Origin: Paraburkholderia dioscoreae
Lineage (GTDB): Bacteria; Pseudomonadota; Gammaproteobacteria; Burkholderiales; Burkholderiaceae
NCBI RefSeq assembly: GCF_902459535.1
Contig: NZ_LR699554.1
Location: 2,728,001-2,792,000, forward strand
DNA: 64,000 nucleotides
Reading direction: 5' to 3'
Made by a program: the position numbers and the translations under genes. Positions 9,230 to 19,111 of this stretch are shown here, in pieces. Numbering within the stretch: position 1 is the stretch's first letter; the number at the start of each line of letters is the position of its first letter. The notes below the pieces were generated by a model. The model worked only from the letters and a program-made list of their open reading frames with translations, was not told where the DNA came from and did not search any database.

Positions 9230-9252
9230 GTGAGCTTGCAGGAATTGTGGCT

Positions 9253-9552
9253 TTAGAAAACCACCGACATCGCCACCGCCAGCCAGATCGCCGTCACGCC
9301 CGCTAGAAACAGATGCCGCGCAATGCGCACCCGGCGGTCGCTGGTTTCGGGTTCGACGGGACTTGTCGCGACCCAGGGCACGAGCCCGAGGCAGCCGAAG
9401 CCGATCAGCGCGAACACGAACACGAAGACGTCGGCGACTCGCCAGGCGGTCGGCTCATACATGCCCCAGTAGCCGAGAAAGACGATCCCGATCGAGAAGA
9501 TCGTGGCCGACGCGGAACTCAGCGCGGGCACTGACCCGGATGGACTCGGCAT
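9253..9552 (-). CDS. Small inner-membrane protein of unknown function, three predicted TM helices
   Basis: The 99-residue protein has three hydrophobic segments at about 14-32, 38-60 and 80-98. The short loop before the third is charged (ETSDRRVRIARH). I do not recognise a named family. It stands between two strong signals: the amine-operon terminator at its 3' end and the panE-like gene 63 bases upstream on the same strand. It may therefore be transcribed with panE. The coding assignment rests on length, membrane-like composition and lack of a better frame. Confidence 0.6.
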   Translation of the reverse strand: MPSPSGSVPALSSASATIFSIGIVFLGYWGMYEPTAWRVADVFVFVFALIGFGCLGLVPWVATSPVEPETSDRRVRIARHLFLAGVTAIWLAVAMSVVF

Positions 9553-9615
9553 GCTTCACCTCCGATCGTTAGGCTGTCATGGTCATGCCTGCCGGGTTCC
9601 GCGCTACGGCTTGAT

Positions 9616-10551
9616 TCAGGACGTGCGGGTCTGCCTCGCTTCATACGTCTTCAGATGACTATAGGCGATACGCAGCAACGACAAGCCGTGCTCGCCCTTT
9701 TGCGCGTCGCCGCCACGCGAAATCAGGTCGCCGAGAATGTGATCCGCCTCGGTATGCGAGTGGTTTTCGACATCGCGCAGCATCGAAGCGGTGAGCGGCG
9801 AAGGCGTAAAGAGCGTCTGCGTGGCGCGTGCGTCGAAGTCGGGGCCCATTGTGAAACCGTTGTGCTCGGCCACCGCCCGCGCCTCGCCCAGCAGATTTTC
9901 GATCACGCGTTTGCCGTCCGGCGCCGCCAGAATATCGCCGACCGAACCGCGCATCAAGCACGTGCCGGCCGCCAATGTGGCCAGGAACACCCACTTCTCC
10001 CACATGCGCAGCAAAATGTTGTCGCTGACCAGCGCATCGAAATTCGCGCCGCTCATTGCCTCGGCGATAGCCTGCACACGTTCCGACGTGCCGCCCGTCT
10101 GCTCGCCGAAAGTGATCGCATGGCTGTCGTTCAGATGCACGATGTGCTGCTCGGCGTTGAGCGTCGCCGCAATCACGCATTGACCGCCCAGCACGCGCGC
10201 GGAGCCGAACTTTTCGTCGAGCACCTCGATATGGCGCATGCCGTTGAGCATGGGCAGAATCAGCGTCGATTCGCCGACGAACGGTGCGAAGGAGTCAATG
10301 GCGTCGTCGAGACTGTAGGCTTTGCAACTCAGCAGCACCAGATCGAACGGCTCGGCGCTCACGCCGGCGAGAATGGTTTGTGGGTCGCGCAAGGTGAGAT
10401 CGCCGCGCACGCTGCTGATCACGAGCCCGTCGCGCTTGAGTTTCTCCGCCCGGCCAGGGCGCACGAGGAAGGTCACGTCCTGTCCCGCCGCCGCGAGACG
10501 TCCGCCGAAGTAGCCGCCCACGGCACCCGCCCCTACTACTAGAATTCGCAT
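9616..10551 (-). CDS. panE: 2-dehydropantoate 2-reductase (ketopantoate reductase) family
   Basis: The 311-residue protein has the NADP-binding motif GAGAVGGYFGGRLA at 7-20 and the C-terminal helical domain of the PanE/ApbA family, including MWEKWVFLA with the Lys that acts in catalysis. The family reduces 2-dehydropantoate to pantoate for coenzyme A synthesis, but many Burkholderia genomes carry several paralogues that act on other 2-oxoacids. No other pantothenate gene is nearby, so the exact substrate is uncertain and the symbol is a family label. Confidence 0.85.
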   Translation of the reverse strand: MRILVVGAGAVGGYFGGRLAAAGQDVTFLVRPGRAEKLKRDGLVISSVRGDLTLRDPQTILAGVSAEPFDLVLLSCKAYSLDDAIDSFAPFVGESTLILPMLNGMRHIEVLDEKFGSARVLGGQCVIAATLNAEQHIVHLNDSHAITFGEQTGGTSERVQAIAEAMSGANFDALVSDNILLRMWEKWVFLATLAAGTCLMRGSVGDILAAPDGKRVIENLLGEARAVAEHNGFTMGPDFDARATQTLFTPSPLTASMLRDVENHSHTEADHILGDLISRGGDAQKGEHGLSLLRIAYSHLKTYEARQTRTS

Positions 10552-10797
10552 CTTTGGCCTCTTGATAGATTTCGGTCACGCGCGCCGCGTCCATGAGCAA
10601 AGGCGTTCAGGAACGCACAGGCAGTGCGTGTGCAGGAATGTAGCAAAGATTGAAGATCGACATCCGCCACGATTGCCGTGGCCCGGCGTGCTGCACTGCA
10701 CAGCGGCTTAGGTCAGATCAATCCGCGCAATACCGCTTTCGTCTTTCGCTCTTTGCCTCGGGGTGTCAGCGATGTCGGCTATACGGCGTCCTCCTTC

Positions 10798-11763
10798 TCA
10801 AAGCGTGCCGCAAATGGTGTTCTCGTAGAGCGCGAGCATGCCCGGCACCTCCACCGCCATACATACCTTGCAGTCGGGCCGGCTGTCCCAGGCCGGCGCG
10901 GGCACGGGCATGGTCGACGGTTTCTGAATGGATTGGCCCACCGCGATACCGTCGGTCAGCACGCGCACCGGGCCGCTGCGCGTCGTATAGAGATGCGGCG
11001 CCAATACGTAGGCTACCGCCGACGAATCATGCACGTAGATGCCGGGAAGCTGCGCGCTCTGCTCGTGAAACGCCTCGTAGTGCCGCGACACTTCCCATAC
11101 GAACTGACCTGCCGCACCGCCGCGAGCACGCAGCGACGCCAGATAATCGTGGCTCATGATAGTGCGCTGCGTAACGTCCAGACCGACGATCGCGACCGGC
11201 CACGCCGCGCCGAACACGATGTCCGCGGCATCCGGGTCGCCCAGAATGTTGGCCTCCGCCGCGGGCGTGACGTTGCCGAGCACGCCGTCCGTGCCGAATG
11301 CGCCGCCCATGATCACTACCTGTTTGACGAGCGGCGCGATCTGCGGATCGTCGGCAAGCGCAAGAGCAAGATTCGTGAGCGGCCCAACCGCCAGCAGCGT
11401 CACTTCACCGGGATGCGCGCGCACCGTGTCGATGATGAAGCGGTGCGCGGGGCGCGCGTCGAGTGCAGCCTGCTCCGTTGTATCCAACGCGATATTGCCG
11501 AGCCCGTTGTCGCCGTGAATCCATGCGAGCGGTTCGGGCGCGGCGCGCTTGAGCGGCGCTGCCGCGCCTTGTGCGACCGGCACGCCTGCGGCAAATCGCC
11601 CGGCGAGAAAGCGCGCGTTGCGTGTGGTCGTTTCGATCGTTGCATTGCCGAATACGCTTGTCAGACCGAGCAGTTCGATATCCGGATGCAGCGCCTGGAA
11701 TACGAGCGCCATTGCATCGTCCACACCTGGGTCGGTGTCGTAGATGACCTTATGCCTGCTCAT
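10798..11763 (-). CDS. Inosine-uridine preferring nucleoside hydrolase
   Basis: The 321-residue protein has the family signature DTDPGVDD at 9-16, which binds the catalytic Ca2+ and the ribose. Further family blocks are VIMGGAFG and LDVTQRTIM. It splits ribonucleosides into base and ribose in the cytoplasm. It is the third gene of a minus-strand salvage operon after a nucleoside permease and cytidine deaminase. Its ATG overlaps the cdd stop by 4 bases. The 246 bases downstream (10552-10797) hold no convincing gene or terminator. Confidence 0.92.
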   Translation of the reverse strand: MSRHKVIYDTDPGVDDAMALVFQALHPDIELLGLTSVFGNATIETTTRNARFLAGRFAAGVPVAQGAAAPLKRAAPEPLAWIHGDNGLGNIALDTTEQAALDARPAHRFIIDTVRAHPGEVTLLAVGPLTNLALALADDPQIAPLVKQVVIMGGAFGTDGVLGNVTPAAEANILGDPDAADIVFGAAWPVAIVGLDVTQRTIMSHDYLASLRARGGAAGQFVWEVSRHYEAFHEQSAQLPGIYVHDSSAVAYVLAPHLYTTRSGPVRVLTDGIAVGQSIQKPSTMPVPAPAWDSRPDCKVCMAVEVPGMLALYENTICGTL

Positions 11764-12149
11764 AGATAGAACGCGTCCGGCAATTGTTCACGCGCGGTAG
11801 TGTCGCGCGTGGCGCCATGCAGATTGCCGAGGCGAATCGGCAAATCAGGCCCGCCCAGTTCAATGATCACCTGGCGGCACGCACCGCACGGCGCGATCGG
11901 GCCTTCTGTGTCGCCGATCACGGCGAGCGCCGCAAACTGGTCACGCTGATAGCCCGCTGCAATAGCGCTGAAAAACGCGGTACGTTCGGCGCAATTGCAC
12001 AAACCATACGACGCATTCTCGACGTTGCAGCCGTCGAACACCTTGCCGTCCCGGGTCAGCAGCGCCGCACCGACCTTGAACTTCGAATACGGCGCATAGG
12101 CCTTTTCTCGCGCGGCACCGGCGCGTTCCAGCAATTGTTCCATATTCAT
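11760..12149 (-). CDS. cdd: Cytidine deaminase
   Basis: The 129-residue enzyme is the short homotetrameric type. The zinc site is C53-x-E55 (CAER) with C88 and C91 (PCGAC); E55 is the proton shuttle. It deaminates cytidine and deoxycytidine to uridine forms, which the adjacent nucleoside hydrolase can then cleave. It is located between nupC (15 bases upstream) and the hydrolase (4-base overlap), a clear operon. Confidence 0.95.
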   Translation of the reverse strand: MNMEQLLERAGAAREKAYAPYSKFKVGAALLTRDGKVFDGCNVENASYGLCNCAERTAFFSAIAAGYQRDQFAALAVIGDTEGPIAPCGACRQVIIELGGPDLPIRLGNLHGATRDTTAREQLPDAFYL

Positions 12150-12164
12150 ACAGCGATCCTCGAT

Positions 12165-13442
12165 TCAATTCAGCGTAATGAACATGCCCGCAATCGTGGC
12201 GCTCATCAGGTTCGAGAGCGTCGCGGCGAGCACGACACGCAGGCCGTAACGCGCGACTTCGGCGCGGCGCTCCGGCGCGACGGCGCTAAAGCCGCCCGTC
12301 AGCACCGCAATCGACGAAAAATTCGCAAAGCCGCACAGCGCAAACGACAGGATAGCAATGGTACGCGGATCGAGCGCCTGCAGACCGGCCGCGGTCACGC
12401 TCGCGGCGTCTTTCAGATACGGCGACAGCGACGCATAGGCGACGAACTCGTTGAGAATGACCTTCTGCCCGAGGAAATTGCCGGCAATCGTCGCCTCGCT
12501 CCACGGCACGCCGATCAGATACGCGAGCGGCGCGAACACGATGCCGAGCACCGCTTGCATGGACAGTTGCGGATGGCCGAACCAGCCGCCAATGCCGCCC
12601 ACGATCCCGTTGAGCAGCGCAATCAGCCCAACGAACGCGATCAGCATCGCACCGACCATCACCGCGATTTTCAGGCCCACGGTCGCACCGGAACTCGCCG
12701 CCTCGATCACATTGGCAGGGCGCTTCTCGTCGAAGTTGAGGTTGTCGAGATGAACCCGGCTCGGTTCCGTGGACGGGTGAATGATCTTCGCGAACAGCAA
12801 GCCGCCCGGCACCGCCATGAACGAGGCCGCGAGCAGATACTCGACTCGCACGCCAAGACCCGCATACCCCGCCAGAACCGACCCGGCGACGGCCGCCATG
12901 CCGCTCGACATCACCGCGAACAGCTCGGCGCCGGTCATGTCGCGCGTAAACGGTTTGACCACGGCGGGCATTTCGCTCTGACCCAGAAAGATCGTGGTGA
13001 CCGCGGAAAACGATTCGAGCTTCGACACGCCGAGCACTTTCTGGAACAACGTGCCGAGCACGATCACGATCCAGCGCATCACGCCGATGTAGTACAGCAC
13101 GGAGATCAGTGCGGTAACGAAGATGATGGCCGGCAGCACGCGCACGGCGAACACGAAACCGCCGTCGCCGAAAACCTGGAACATCTTCGCTTGCACGAGG
13201 CCGCCGAACAGGAACTCGATGCCCGCATTGCCGTAGCCGAGTACATGATTCACCCCGGAGGCCGCGCCCGAAAGAATCGACTTGCCGACCGGCACGAAAA
13301 GAATGAACGCGCCGATACCGATCTGCGCCAGTAATGCGCTAATTACAGTCCGTAAACGGATCGCACGCCGGTTGGTCGAAAAGATGAAAGCGACAAGCAG
13401 AAGTACGGCAATACCGAGAATGTTTCGAGCGATCAGTGCCAT
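12165..13442 (-). CDS. nupC: Concentrative nucleoside transporter, NupC family
   Basis: The 425-residue inner-membrane protein has about ten hydrophobic segments. It carries the CNT family motifs VTTIFLGQSEMPAVVKPF (substrate and cation site) and FVAYASLSPYL. It imports nucleosides using an ion gradient. The start at 13442 (MALIARNILGIAVLL) is the normal N-terminus of the family; the open frame continues 90 codons upstream without similarity to the family. It is first in the nupC-cdd-hydrolase operon. The 193 bases upstream, before the thiolase stop, should hold its promoter. Confidence 0.92.
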   Translation of the reverse strand: MALIARNILGIAVLLLVAFIFSTNRRAIRLRTVISALLAQIGIGAFILFVPVGKSILSGAASGVNHVLGYGNAGIEFLFGGLVQAKMFQVFGDGGFVFAVRVLPAIIFVTALISVLYYIGVMRWIVIVLGTLFQKVLGVSKLESFSAVTTIFLGQSEMPAVVKPFTRDMTGAELFAVMSSGMAAVAGSVLAGYAGLGVRVEYLLAASFMAVPGGLLFAKIIHPSTEPSRVHLDNLNFDEKRPANVIEAASSGATVGLKIAVMVGAMLIAFVGLIALLNGIVGGIGGWFGHPQLSMQAVLGIVFAPLAYLIGVPWSEATIAGNFLGQKVILNEFVAYASLSPYLKDAASVTAAGLQALDPRTIAILSFALCGFANFSSIAVLTGGFSAVAPERRAEVARYGLRVVLAATLSNLMSATIAGMFITLN

Positions 13443-13635
13443 GTCTCTTCGTGTTCTTGTGAAAGTGGCAATGATGCTAAACGAAACTCGTACTGGAGGA
13501 GAAACTTTAAATAGCGGCGCACGCTCCATTGCCGAAGATTCAGTCACGATTGATGCGCCGCGCATTTGCACAAAGGCGGCGGAGTGTGTCGAGGTATTTC
13601 GCACGCCGATGCACCCCGCCGCTATCGATTCAGAA

Positions 13636-14823
13636 TCAGAGCATTTCCAACGCCAGCGCAATCCCCTGGCCGCCGCCGATGCACAGCGTAACAATGCCGC
13701 GTTTGAGACCATCGCGCCGCATGGAATGGAGCAGGCGCGTGGTCAGCACGGCACCGGTCGCGCCGATCGGATGGCCATGTGCAATCGCGCCGCCTTGCAC
13801 GTTGATCAATTCGTCCGCAATGCCGAATCTGCGCGCGACCGCGATCGGCACGGCGGCAAACGCTTCATTGATCTCGAAGCGCTGGACGTCGTGCAATTGC
13901 CAACCCGCTCGCGCCAACGCCATCTCCACGGCCGGCACAGGACCAAGGCCGAACATGCCCGGTTCGACCGCGGCGACGCCGTAAGACACGAGCCGCGCGA
14001 ACGGCTCGATGCCGCGTGCTTCCGCGAAACCGCGCTCCGCCACCAGCATCGCGGCCGCGCCGCTGTTCAATCCGGGCGCGTTGCCCGCGGTAATCGTGCC
14101 ATCCGGGCGAAATGCCGGACGCAGTTTCGCCAGCGTTTCCACCGTGGTGTCGGGCCGCGGTTGTTCATCGCGCGTGAAATGCTGCGGACCTTTGCGTCCC
14201 GCGGTTTCCACGGCGACCAGTTCGGCGTCGAAATCGCCGCGCGCCTGTGCCTCGCTGAATCGCTGTTGCGAACGCGCCGCCCAGCGGTCCTGGGCTTCGC
14301 GCGTAATGTCGAATTGCGCGACGAGGTCTTCAGTGTGCCAGCCGGAGTGCTCGCCCGAAAACGCATCGTTCAGACCATCGCGCAGCAGGCTGTCGTGGAT
14401 CTGCGCGTTGCCCATGCGGTAGCCCCAACGGCCGCCGTCGAGCAGATACGGCGCGCGGTCCATGTTCTCCATGCCGCCGGCCACGGCCGCATCGCCGAGA
14501 CCGAGCAGGATCTCCTGCGCCGCCGAGGCGATTGCCTGAGCACCCGAGCCGCACACGCGATTGACAGTCAACGCCGGCACGCTCACCGGCACGCCGCCGC
14601 CGATCGACGCCTGGCGCGCCGGATTCATCCTGTTGCCGGCCTGAATCACGTTGCCCATCACGACCGAGCCCAGCGCGGCCGCGTCGAGCCCGCTGCGATG
14701 CAACGTCTCGCGCACGGCGATCGCGCCGAGTTCGGTGGCGGGCACCTCTTTCAGCGCCCCGCCGAATGCGCCGATCGGCGTTCTCACCGGATTGCAGATC
14801 ACTACTTCTCGCTGATTCGTCAT
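13636..14823 (-). CDS. Acetyl-CoA C-acyltransferase (thiolase)
   Basis: The 395-residue enzyme has the full thiolase active site: nucleophile C91 (NRVCGSGAQA), H351 (GHPIGATGA) and C381 (TLCIGGGQG). It makes or cleaves 3-ketoacyl-CoA; BktB/PhaA-type biosynthetic and FadA-type degradative members look alike at this level. It follows the NodT gene by 46 bases on the same strand, but its function has no obvious link to drug efflux. A phasin gene is 26 kb away. Confidence 0.93.
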   Translation of the reverse strand: MTNQREVVICNPVRTPIGAFGGALKEVPATELGAIAVRETLHRSGLDAAALGSVVMGNVIQAGNRMNPARQASIGGGVPVSVPALTVNRVCGSGAQAIASAAQEILLGLGDAAVAGGMENMDRAPYLLDGGRWGYRMGNAQIHDSLLRDGLNDAFSGEHSGWHTEDLVAQFDITREAQDRWAARSQQRFSEAQARGDFDAELVAVETAGRKGPQHFTRDEQPRPDTTVETLAKLRPAFRPDGTITAGNAPGLNSGAAAMLVAERGFAEARGIEPFARLVSYGVAAVEPGMFGLGPVPAVEMALARAGWQLHDVQRFEINEAFAAVPIAVARRFGIADELINVQGGAIAHGHPIGATGAVLTTRLLHSMRRDGLKRGIVTLCIGGGQGIALALEML

Positions 14824-14869
14824 CGTTTCTCTCCAGTTGGATCAACAACTCACTGGCCACACGCTTGCA

Positions 14870-16303
14870 TCAGTTGTTCGCCGATACCGCCGTGACCGCG
14901 TCAGGCACATCCCAGCCGCCGCCGAGCGAGCGGTACAACGCAACCGCCGAAAGCGCATGCTCGCGTTTGGCCTGGTTCAACGACTCGGCGTCGCGCAGAT
15001 AGGCTTCCTGCGCCGCAAGCACATCCAGGAAACTCGACGCACCGCCCTTGTACAGCTCGGTCGAAAGACGCAGCGCGTGGTCCGACGCATCCAGCGCGCC
15101 GCCAAGCCGTTGGACCTGCACTGCGCCGCTCACCAGATCGCTGCGGTTGTCCTCGATTTCCTTGAGCGCTTGCAGCATGGTTTGCTGCAGACCGAGTTGC
15201 GATTCGCGCATGCGGCTTTCGCTCGCATCGATATTCGCGGTGATACGGCCCGCGTTGAAAATCGGACTCGTCGCGTTCAAGGCGGCGCTAAAGAGGTTGT
15301 CGGTCAGCGTCGGCAGACCGAGGTAGGACGAGGCCAGCAAACCGTCTGCGAGATTGAGCCTGAACTGCGGATAGCGCTGCGCTTTCGACACGCCCACTTC
15401 CGCCGCGCGCTGTTCGACCGTTGCGTATGCGGTGCGTACGTCGGGGCGCTGCAGGAGCGCTTTAGAAGGCAGCATCTGCGGCACGCTTTGCGCGGGCACC
15501 GGAATATCGCGGGCATTGGCAAGCAGCAAACTGTCCACGCTTTCCGGCGTGCGCCCCGAATACACCGCAATCAAACTCAATTGATGCTGCACCGCCGATT
15601 GCACACGCGGAATCTGCGCCTGCAAATCTTCCAGCTGGTTCTGCGCGCGGGCAACGTCCAGTTGCGTCGACAGCCCGTAATGCAGACGCGCCTGTGTGAG
15701 CTTCAGCGCGCGTGCGCGAATCTGCTCGTTGTCGTTCAGAATCTGCAACTGCGATTGCGCCCAGCGCAGATCGATATACGCCGCCGCGGTATTCGCCGCG
15801 AGTGCGAGGCGCACCTGATTCAAAGCCGTCTGACGTCCCGATACCTGCGCCTGCGCCGCGAGCACCGCAAGACGCTCGCCGCCGAACACGTCGGGCGTCC
15901 AGCTGGCGGTTACGCCGAAACCGGCCTGACGCACATAACCGAGTGGCGGCGGCGCGTTCTGACGCGAGTCGGACGCGGTCGCGCTTGCATTCAACTCGGG
16001 CAGCAGGGCCGCACGGTTTTGCGTCGCCAGATCCTGCGCCTGCTTGACGCGTTCCACGGCCGCCTGCACGTCGAGATTGCCGGTCAACACGGATTCGACC
16101 AGTTGATGCATGACGGGGTCGCCGAATCGCGCCCACCACGCATCCGCGCTCACGCTGTCTTGCGGCGCATCGACATTCCACGCAGCGGGCGCGACGGTCT
16201 TCACCGTCTGCGGCAAATCCGCGTGCGTTGCCGGCTGCACCGCGCACGCCGCGAGCGTCAGCATGGCGGCGCTCGCCAGTACTTTGAGAAGGATCGGTTT
16301 CAT
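14870..16303 (-). CDS. NodT-family outer-membrane efflux lipoprotein (OprM-like)
   Basis: The 477-residue protein has a lipoprotein signal peptide ending LTLAAC, so it is anchored by acylated Cys to the outer membrane. It then has two TolC-like repeats rich in heptads (LNQVRLALAANTAAAYIDLRWAQ). The start at 16303 is preceded by GAGGAA; the open frame extends 21 bases further into the emrB stop region but without a ribosome site. It completes a tripartite pump with the upstream EmrA- and EmrB-like proteins, 10 bases after emrB. Confidence 0.92.
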   Translation of the reverse strand: MKPILLKVLASAAMLTLAACAVQPATHADLPQTVKTVAPAAWNVDAPQDSVSADAWWARFGDPVMHQLVESVLTGNLDVQAAVERVKQAQDLATQNRAALLPELNASATASDSRQNAPPPLGYVRQAGFGVTASWTPDVFGGERLAVLAAQAQVSGRQTALNQVRLALAANTAAAYIDLRWAQSQLQILNDNEQIRARALKLTQARLHYGLSTQLDVARAQNQLEDLQAQIPRVQSAVQHQLSLIAVYSGRTPESVDSLLLANARDIPVPAQSVPQMLPSKALLQRPDVRTAYATVEQRAAEVGVSKAQRYPQFRLNLADGLLASSYLGLPTLTDNLFSAALNATSPIFNAGRITANIDASESRMRESQLGLQQTMLQALKEIEDNRSDLVSGAVQVQRLGGALDASDHALRLSTELYKGGASSFLDVLAAQEAYLRDAESLNQAKREHALSAVALYRSLGGGWDVPDAVTAVSANN

Positions 16304-16313
16304 GGGGAATTCC

Positions 16314-17885
16314 TCAATGGGCATCGGGTGGCGGAGCGTTGTTGCCGAACGGGCGCGAGAACAGCACGCTCAGCAGGCCGACCACGAAACACAGCGACAG
16401 GGCGAAGAAGGTATCGGAGAACGTGAGCACGAGTGCTTCGCGCATCAGCAGAGCGTGCAGTTCGCCGAGCCCCGCGTTTGCCGCGTTCAGCACGTTGCCG
16501 CCCACTGCCGCGAAATGCGCGCCTTGTTGCTGCAAGATCGACTCGACCACCGGACGGCCCACGTTCAGATGTTCATCCAGCCGCTCATAGTGCAGATTCA
16601 GGCGGTCGTTGAGCATCGTGCTGCTCACCGCAATGCCGATCGCGCCGCCGAGGTTACGCATCAGATTGAACAGGCCGCTCGCGGAACGAAGCCGCGACAT
16701 CGGCAATGAACCGAGCGCCATCGTGACAATGGGTGGAATGCAGAACTGCTGGCCGATTCCGCGCAACGCCTGCGGGATCAGCAACTCCTGCCAGCCCCAT
16801 TGATTGGTCAGCGGCACGTACAGATAACAGCCCACGCCGAACAGCACCAGGCCGAACACCAGCAGCAACCGCATATCGACAAAGCGCGCGACCACCGAAT
16901 AAGCCACCATCGCGGCCAACTGAAAACAGCCGACCGACAGCAACGCCACGCCGATCTGCAACGAATCGAAGCCACGCACACGCGACAAGAACACCGGCGT
17001 CAGGAACACCGCACAGAAAATGCCGATCCCCGTGATGAACGACAGCAGACTGCCGATGCCGAAATTGCGGATCGCCAGCGCGCGCAAGTCGACGATCGGC
17101 TCTTTCGCGGTGAACGCATGCACGATGAACAGGAAGCCGCAGATCGCCGCTATCCACGTACACGTCACGATTATGTCGTCGCCGAACCAGTTCTTGCGCG
17201 GCCCTTCCTCCAGCACGTATTCGAGGCAACCGAGAAAACCCGACATCAGCAGGATGCCGAGGTAATCGCCTTTCTTCAGCAGCGACAGGTCGACGTTGTC
17301 GAAGTGCACGTACTTCGGCACCATCAGCGTGACGGCGACGCCGGGCACCAGGTTCAGATAGAACAGCCAGTGCCACGACCATTGCGACGTGATCCAGCCG
17401 CCGATCACCGGACCGACGGTCGGCGCGAGCGTGGCGAGCGCGCTGATGGTGGTGGAGGCGATCAGGCGCTGCTTGCCGGGAAACAGCACGAATGCCGTGG
17501 TAAACACCGTCGGGATCATCGCGGCGCCGAGCGCGCCCTGCAAACCGCGGAACAGGATCATCGAGTTGATGTCCCACGCGAGACCGCACAACATGCTGGT
17601 GAGCGTGAAGCCGAGCGCGGAAAACGCGAACACCCAGCGCGTCGAGAACACGCGGGTGAGCCAGCCGGACATCGGAATCACCAGAATCTCGGCGATCAGA
17701 TACGAGGTCTGCACCCACGAGAGTTCGTCCTGGCTCGCGGACAAGCCGCCGCCGATATCCTTGAGTGACGACGCAACGATCTGGATATCGAGCGTCGCCA
17801 TGAAAAAGCCGATGCACATCAACGTGAACGCCAGAACTTTGGTTCGCGTCGGCAAATCGGCGGGGTTGGCGAGAACTTGAGTCAT
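16314..17885 (-). CDS. emrB: DHA2-family MFS multidrug transporter, EmrB-like
   Basis: The 523-residue inner-membrane protein has 14 predicted helices. N-terminal LDIQIVASSLKDIGGGL is the DHA2 motif (usually LDxTIVNVALP-like), and WVQTSYLIAEIL is the next helix as in EmrB/FarB. It exports drugs or fatty acids by proton antiport through the EmrA and NodT partners. The start at 17885 gives the normal family N-terminus; 23 upstream in-frame codons overlap the emrA end. It lies 7 bases after emrA. Confidence 0.93.
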   Translation of the reverse strand: MTQVLANPADLPTRTKVLAFTLMCIGFFMATLDIQIVASSLKDIGGGLSASQDELSWVQTSYLIAEILVIPMSGWLTRVFSTRWVFAFSALGFTLTSMLCGLAWDINSMILFRGLQGALGAAMIPTVFTTAFVLFPGKQRLIASTTISALATLAPTVGPVIGGWITSQWSWHWLFYLNLVPGVAVTLMVPKYVHFDNVDLSLLKKGDYLGILLMSGFLGCLEYVLEEGPRKNWFGDDIIVTCTWIAAICGFLFIVHAFTAKEPIVDLRALAIRNFGIGSLLSFITGIGIFCAVFLTPVFLSRVRGFDSLQIGVALLSVGCFQLAAMVAYSVVARFVDMRLLLVFGLVLFGVGCYLYVPLTNQWGWQELLIPQALRGIGQQFCIPPIVTMALGSLPMSRLRSASGLFNLMRNLGGAIGIAVSSTMLNDRLNLHYERLDEHLNVGRPVVESILQQQGAHFAAVGGNVLNAANAGLGELHALLMREALVLTFSDTFFALSLCFVVGLLSVLFSRPFGNNAPPPDAH

Positions 17886-17892
17886 GATCGGC

Positions 17893-19020
17893 TCAACCGC
17901 GCGCCGACGTGTTTTCGGCGCTCCGAAGGGCGTCCCCCTGCGGGGCATCGACATGCACTTTCACCGTGGCGGAGAGACCGGGACGCAGCACGCCTTGCAT
18001 GTCCTTGGGCACATCGAGGCGCACCCGCACCGGCACGCGCTGCACGATCTTCGTGAAGTTGCCGGTGGCGTTTTCGGCGGGCAGCACGCTAAAGGTCGCA
18101 CCCGTGGCCGGCGCCAGGCTTTCCACGATCCCGTGGATGCGTTTGCTCGATGCATCGAGATCGACGTCGACGCTGTCGCCGACGCGCATTTTCTTCAACT
18201 GGTCCTCCTTGAAGTTGGCGTCGATCCACAATCCACTCGCTGGCACCACCGTCAGCAGCGACACACCCGTGTTCGCCAGCAGGCCGACTCGCGCGGTGCG
18301 ATTGCCGACATAGCCGTCGATCGGCGAGCGGATCGTCGTGTACTCCACGTTCAGTGCCGCAACGCGTTGGGCGGCTTGCGCGGTGGCGATGCGCGCCTCG
18401 GCGTCGCCGATCTGCGCGTCGAGCACGGCGATCTGGCGCTGCGCGGCCACCAGCGCCGCATTGCTGCGATCGACCGCGGCGTGCGCTTTCGTCAGATCGG
18501 CGTCCGCGCGTTCGACCACCTGGTTCGATACCGCTTCGTCCTTCACGAGTTCGCGGTAGCGCGTCTGGTCCGCGGCGCTGCGCGTCAATTCGGCGCCCGA
18601 TGCGCGGACCTCCGCGGCCTGCTCGTTGATCGTGGCGAGTTGCAGGGATTTCTTCGCCTGCAATTCAATCACCGCCGCTTGCGCGCTCTGCACTTCCGCC
18701 GTGGCCTGCGCGAGCCGCGCGTCGTAGTCGCGCGCATCCAGCCGGATCAGCACCTGGTTTGCGTGGACGAACTGGTTGTCCTGCACCAGCACGTCCGTGA
18801 CAAAGCCGTTCACCTTCGGCGCCATCACAGTGACATCGCCGCCCACGTAGGCATCGTCGGTCGTTTCGACGAAGCGGCCGACGAAGAACCAGTACGACGC
18901 CGCCAGCGCCAGCACGACGAGGACCGTGATGACCGCGAGCAGCATCCACGGAATACGCCGTGCCGGTTTGGCGGTCTGCGCCGCGCTCGGCGGGGCGATA
19001 GTCGATGGAGTAGTGGACAT
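17893..19020 (-). CDS. emrA: HlyD/EmrA-family periplasmic adaptor
   Basis: The 375-residue protein has a cytoplasmic Pro/Ala-rich tail, one membrane helix at about 24-46 and a split lipoyl/coiled-coil/beta-barrel region. The blocks TTDDAYVGGDVTVMAPKVNG and YTTIRSPIDGYVG are typical of EmrA. It bridges EmrB to the outer-membrane lipoprotein. A MarR-type operator lies 10 bases upstream of its ATG, inside the gap after the first marR gene, so the pump can be controlled separately from the regulator. Confidence 0.93.
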   Translation of the reverse strand: MSTTPSTIAPPSAAQTAKPARRIPWMLLAVITVLVVLALAASYWFFVGRFVETTDDAYVGGDVTVMAPKVNGFVTDVLVQDNQFVHANQVLIRLDARDYDARLAQATAEVQSAQAAVIELQAKKSLQLATINEQAAEVRASGAELTRSAADQTRYRELVKDEAVSNQVVERADADLTKAHAAVDRSNAALVAAQRQIAVLDAQIGDAEARIATAQAAQRVAALNVEYTTIRSPIDGYVGNRTARVGLLANTGVSLLTVVPASGLWIDANFKEDQLKKMRVGDSVDVDLDASSKRIHGIVESLAPATGATFSVLPAENATGNFTKIVQRVPVRVRLDVPKDMQGVLRPGLSATVKVHVDAPQGDALRSAENTSARG

Positions 19021-19030
19021 GTTGTCGGTA

Positions 19031-19044
19031 TGTGCGTATGCACT
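19031..19044. promoter_or_regulatory. MarR-type operator, site 1 (emrA)
   Basis: TGTGCGTATGCACT is a near-perfect palindrome 10 bases upstream of the emrA ATG. It matches 13 of 14 bases with the site in front of the second marR gene when that one is read on the other strand. Confidence 0.7.
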
Positions 19045-19111
19045 CGTTACGTTGAAAAAAACGGCGCGTCAATTGCGCCGGCCATCCGTTGCCGCACTCG
19101 CGGCTTCGGAC

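Noticed and set aside
11784..13334. 516-codon plus-strand frame opposite cdd and nupC
   Set aside because: Runs across two real genes and their junction and has no recognisable domain.
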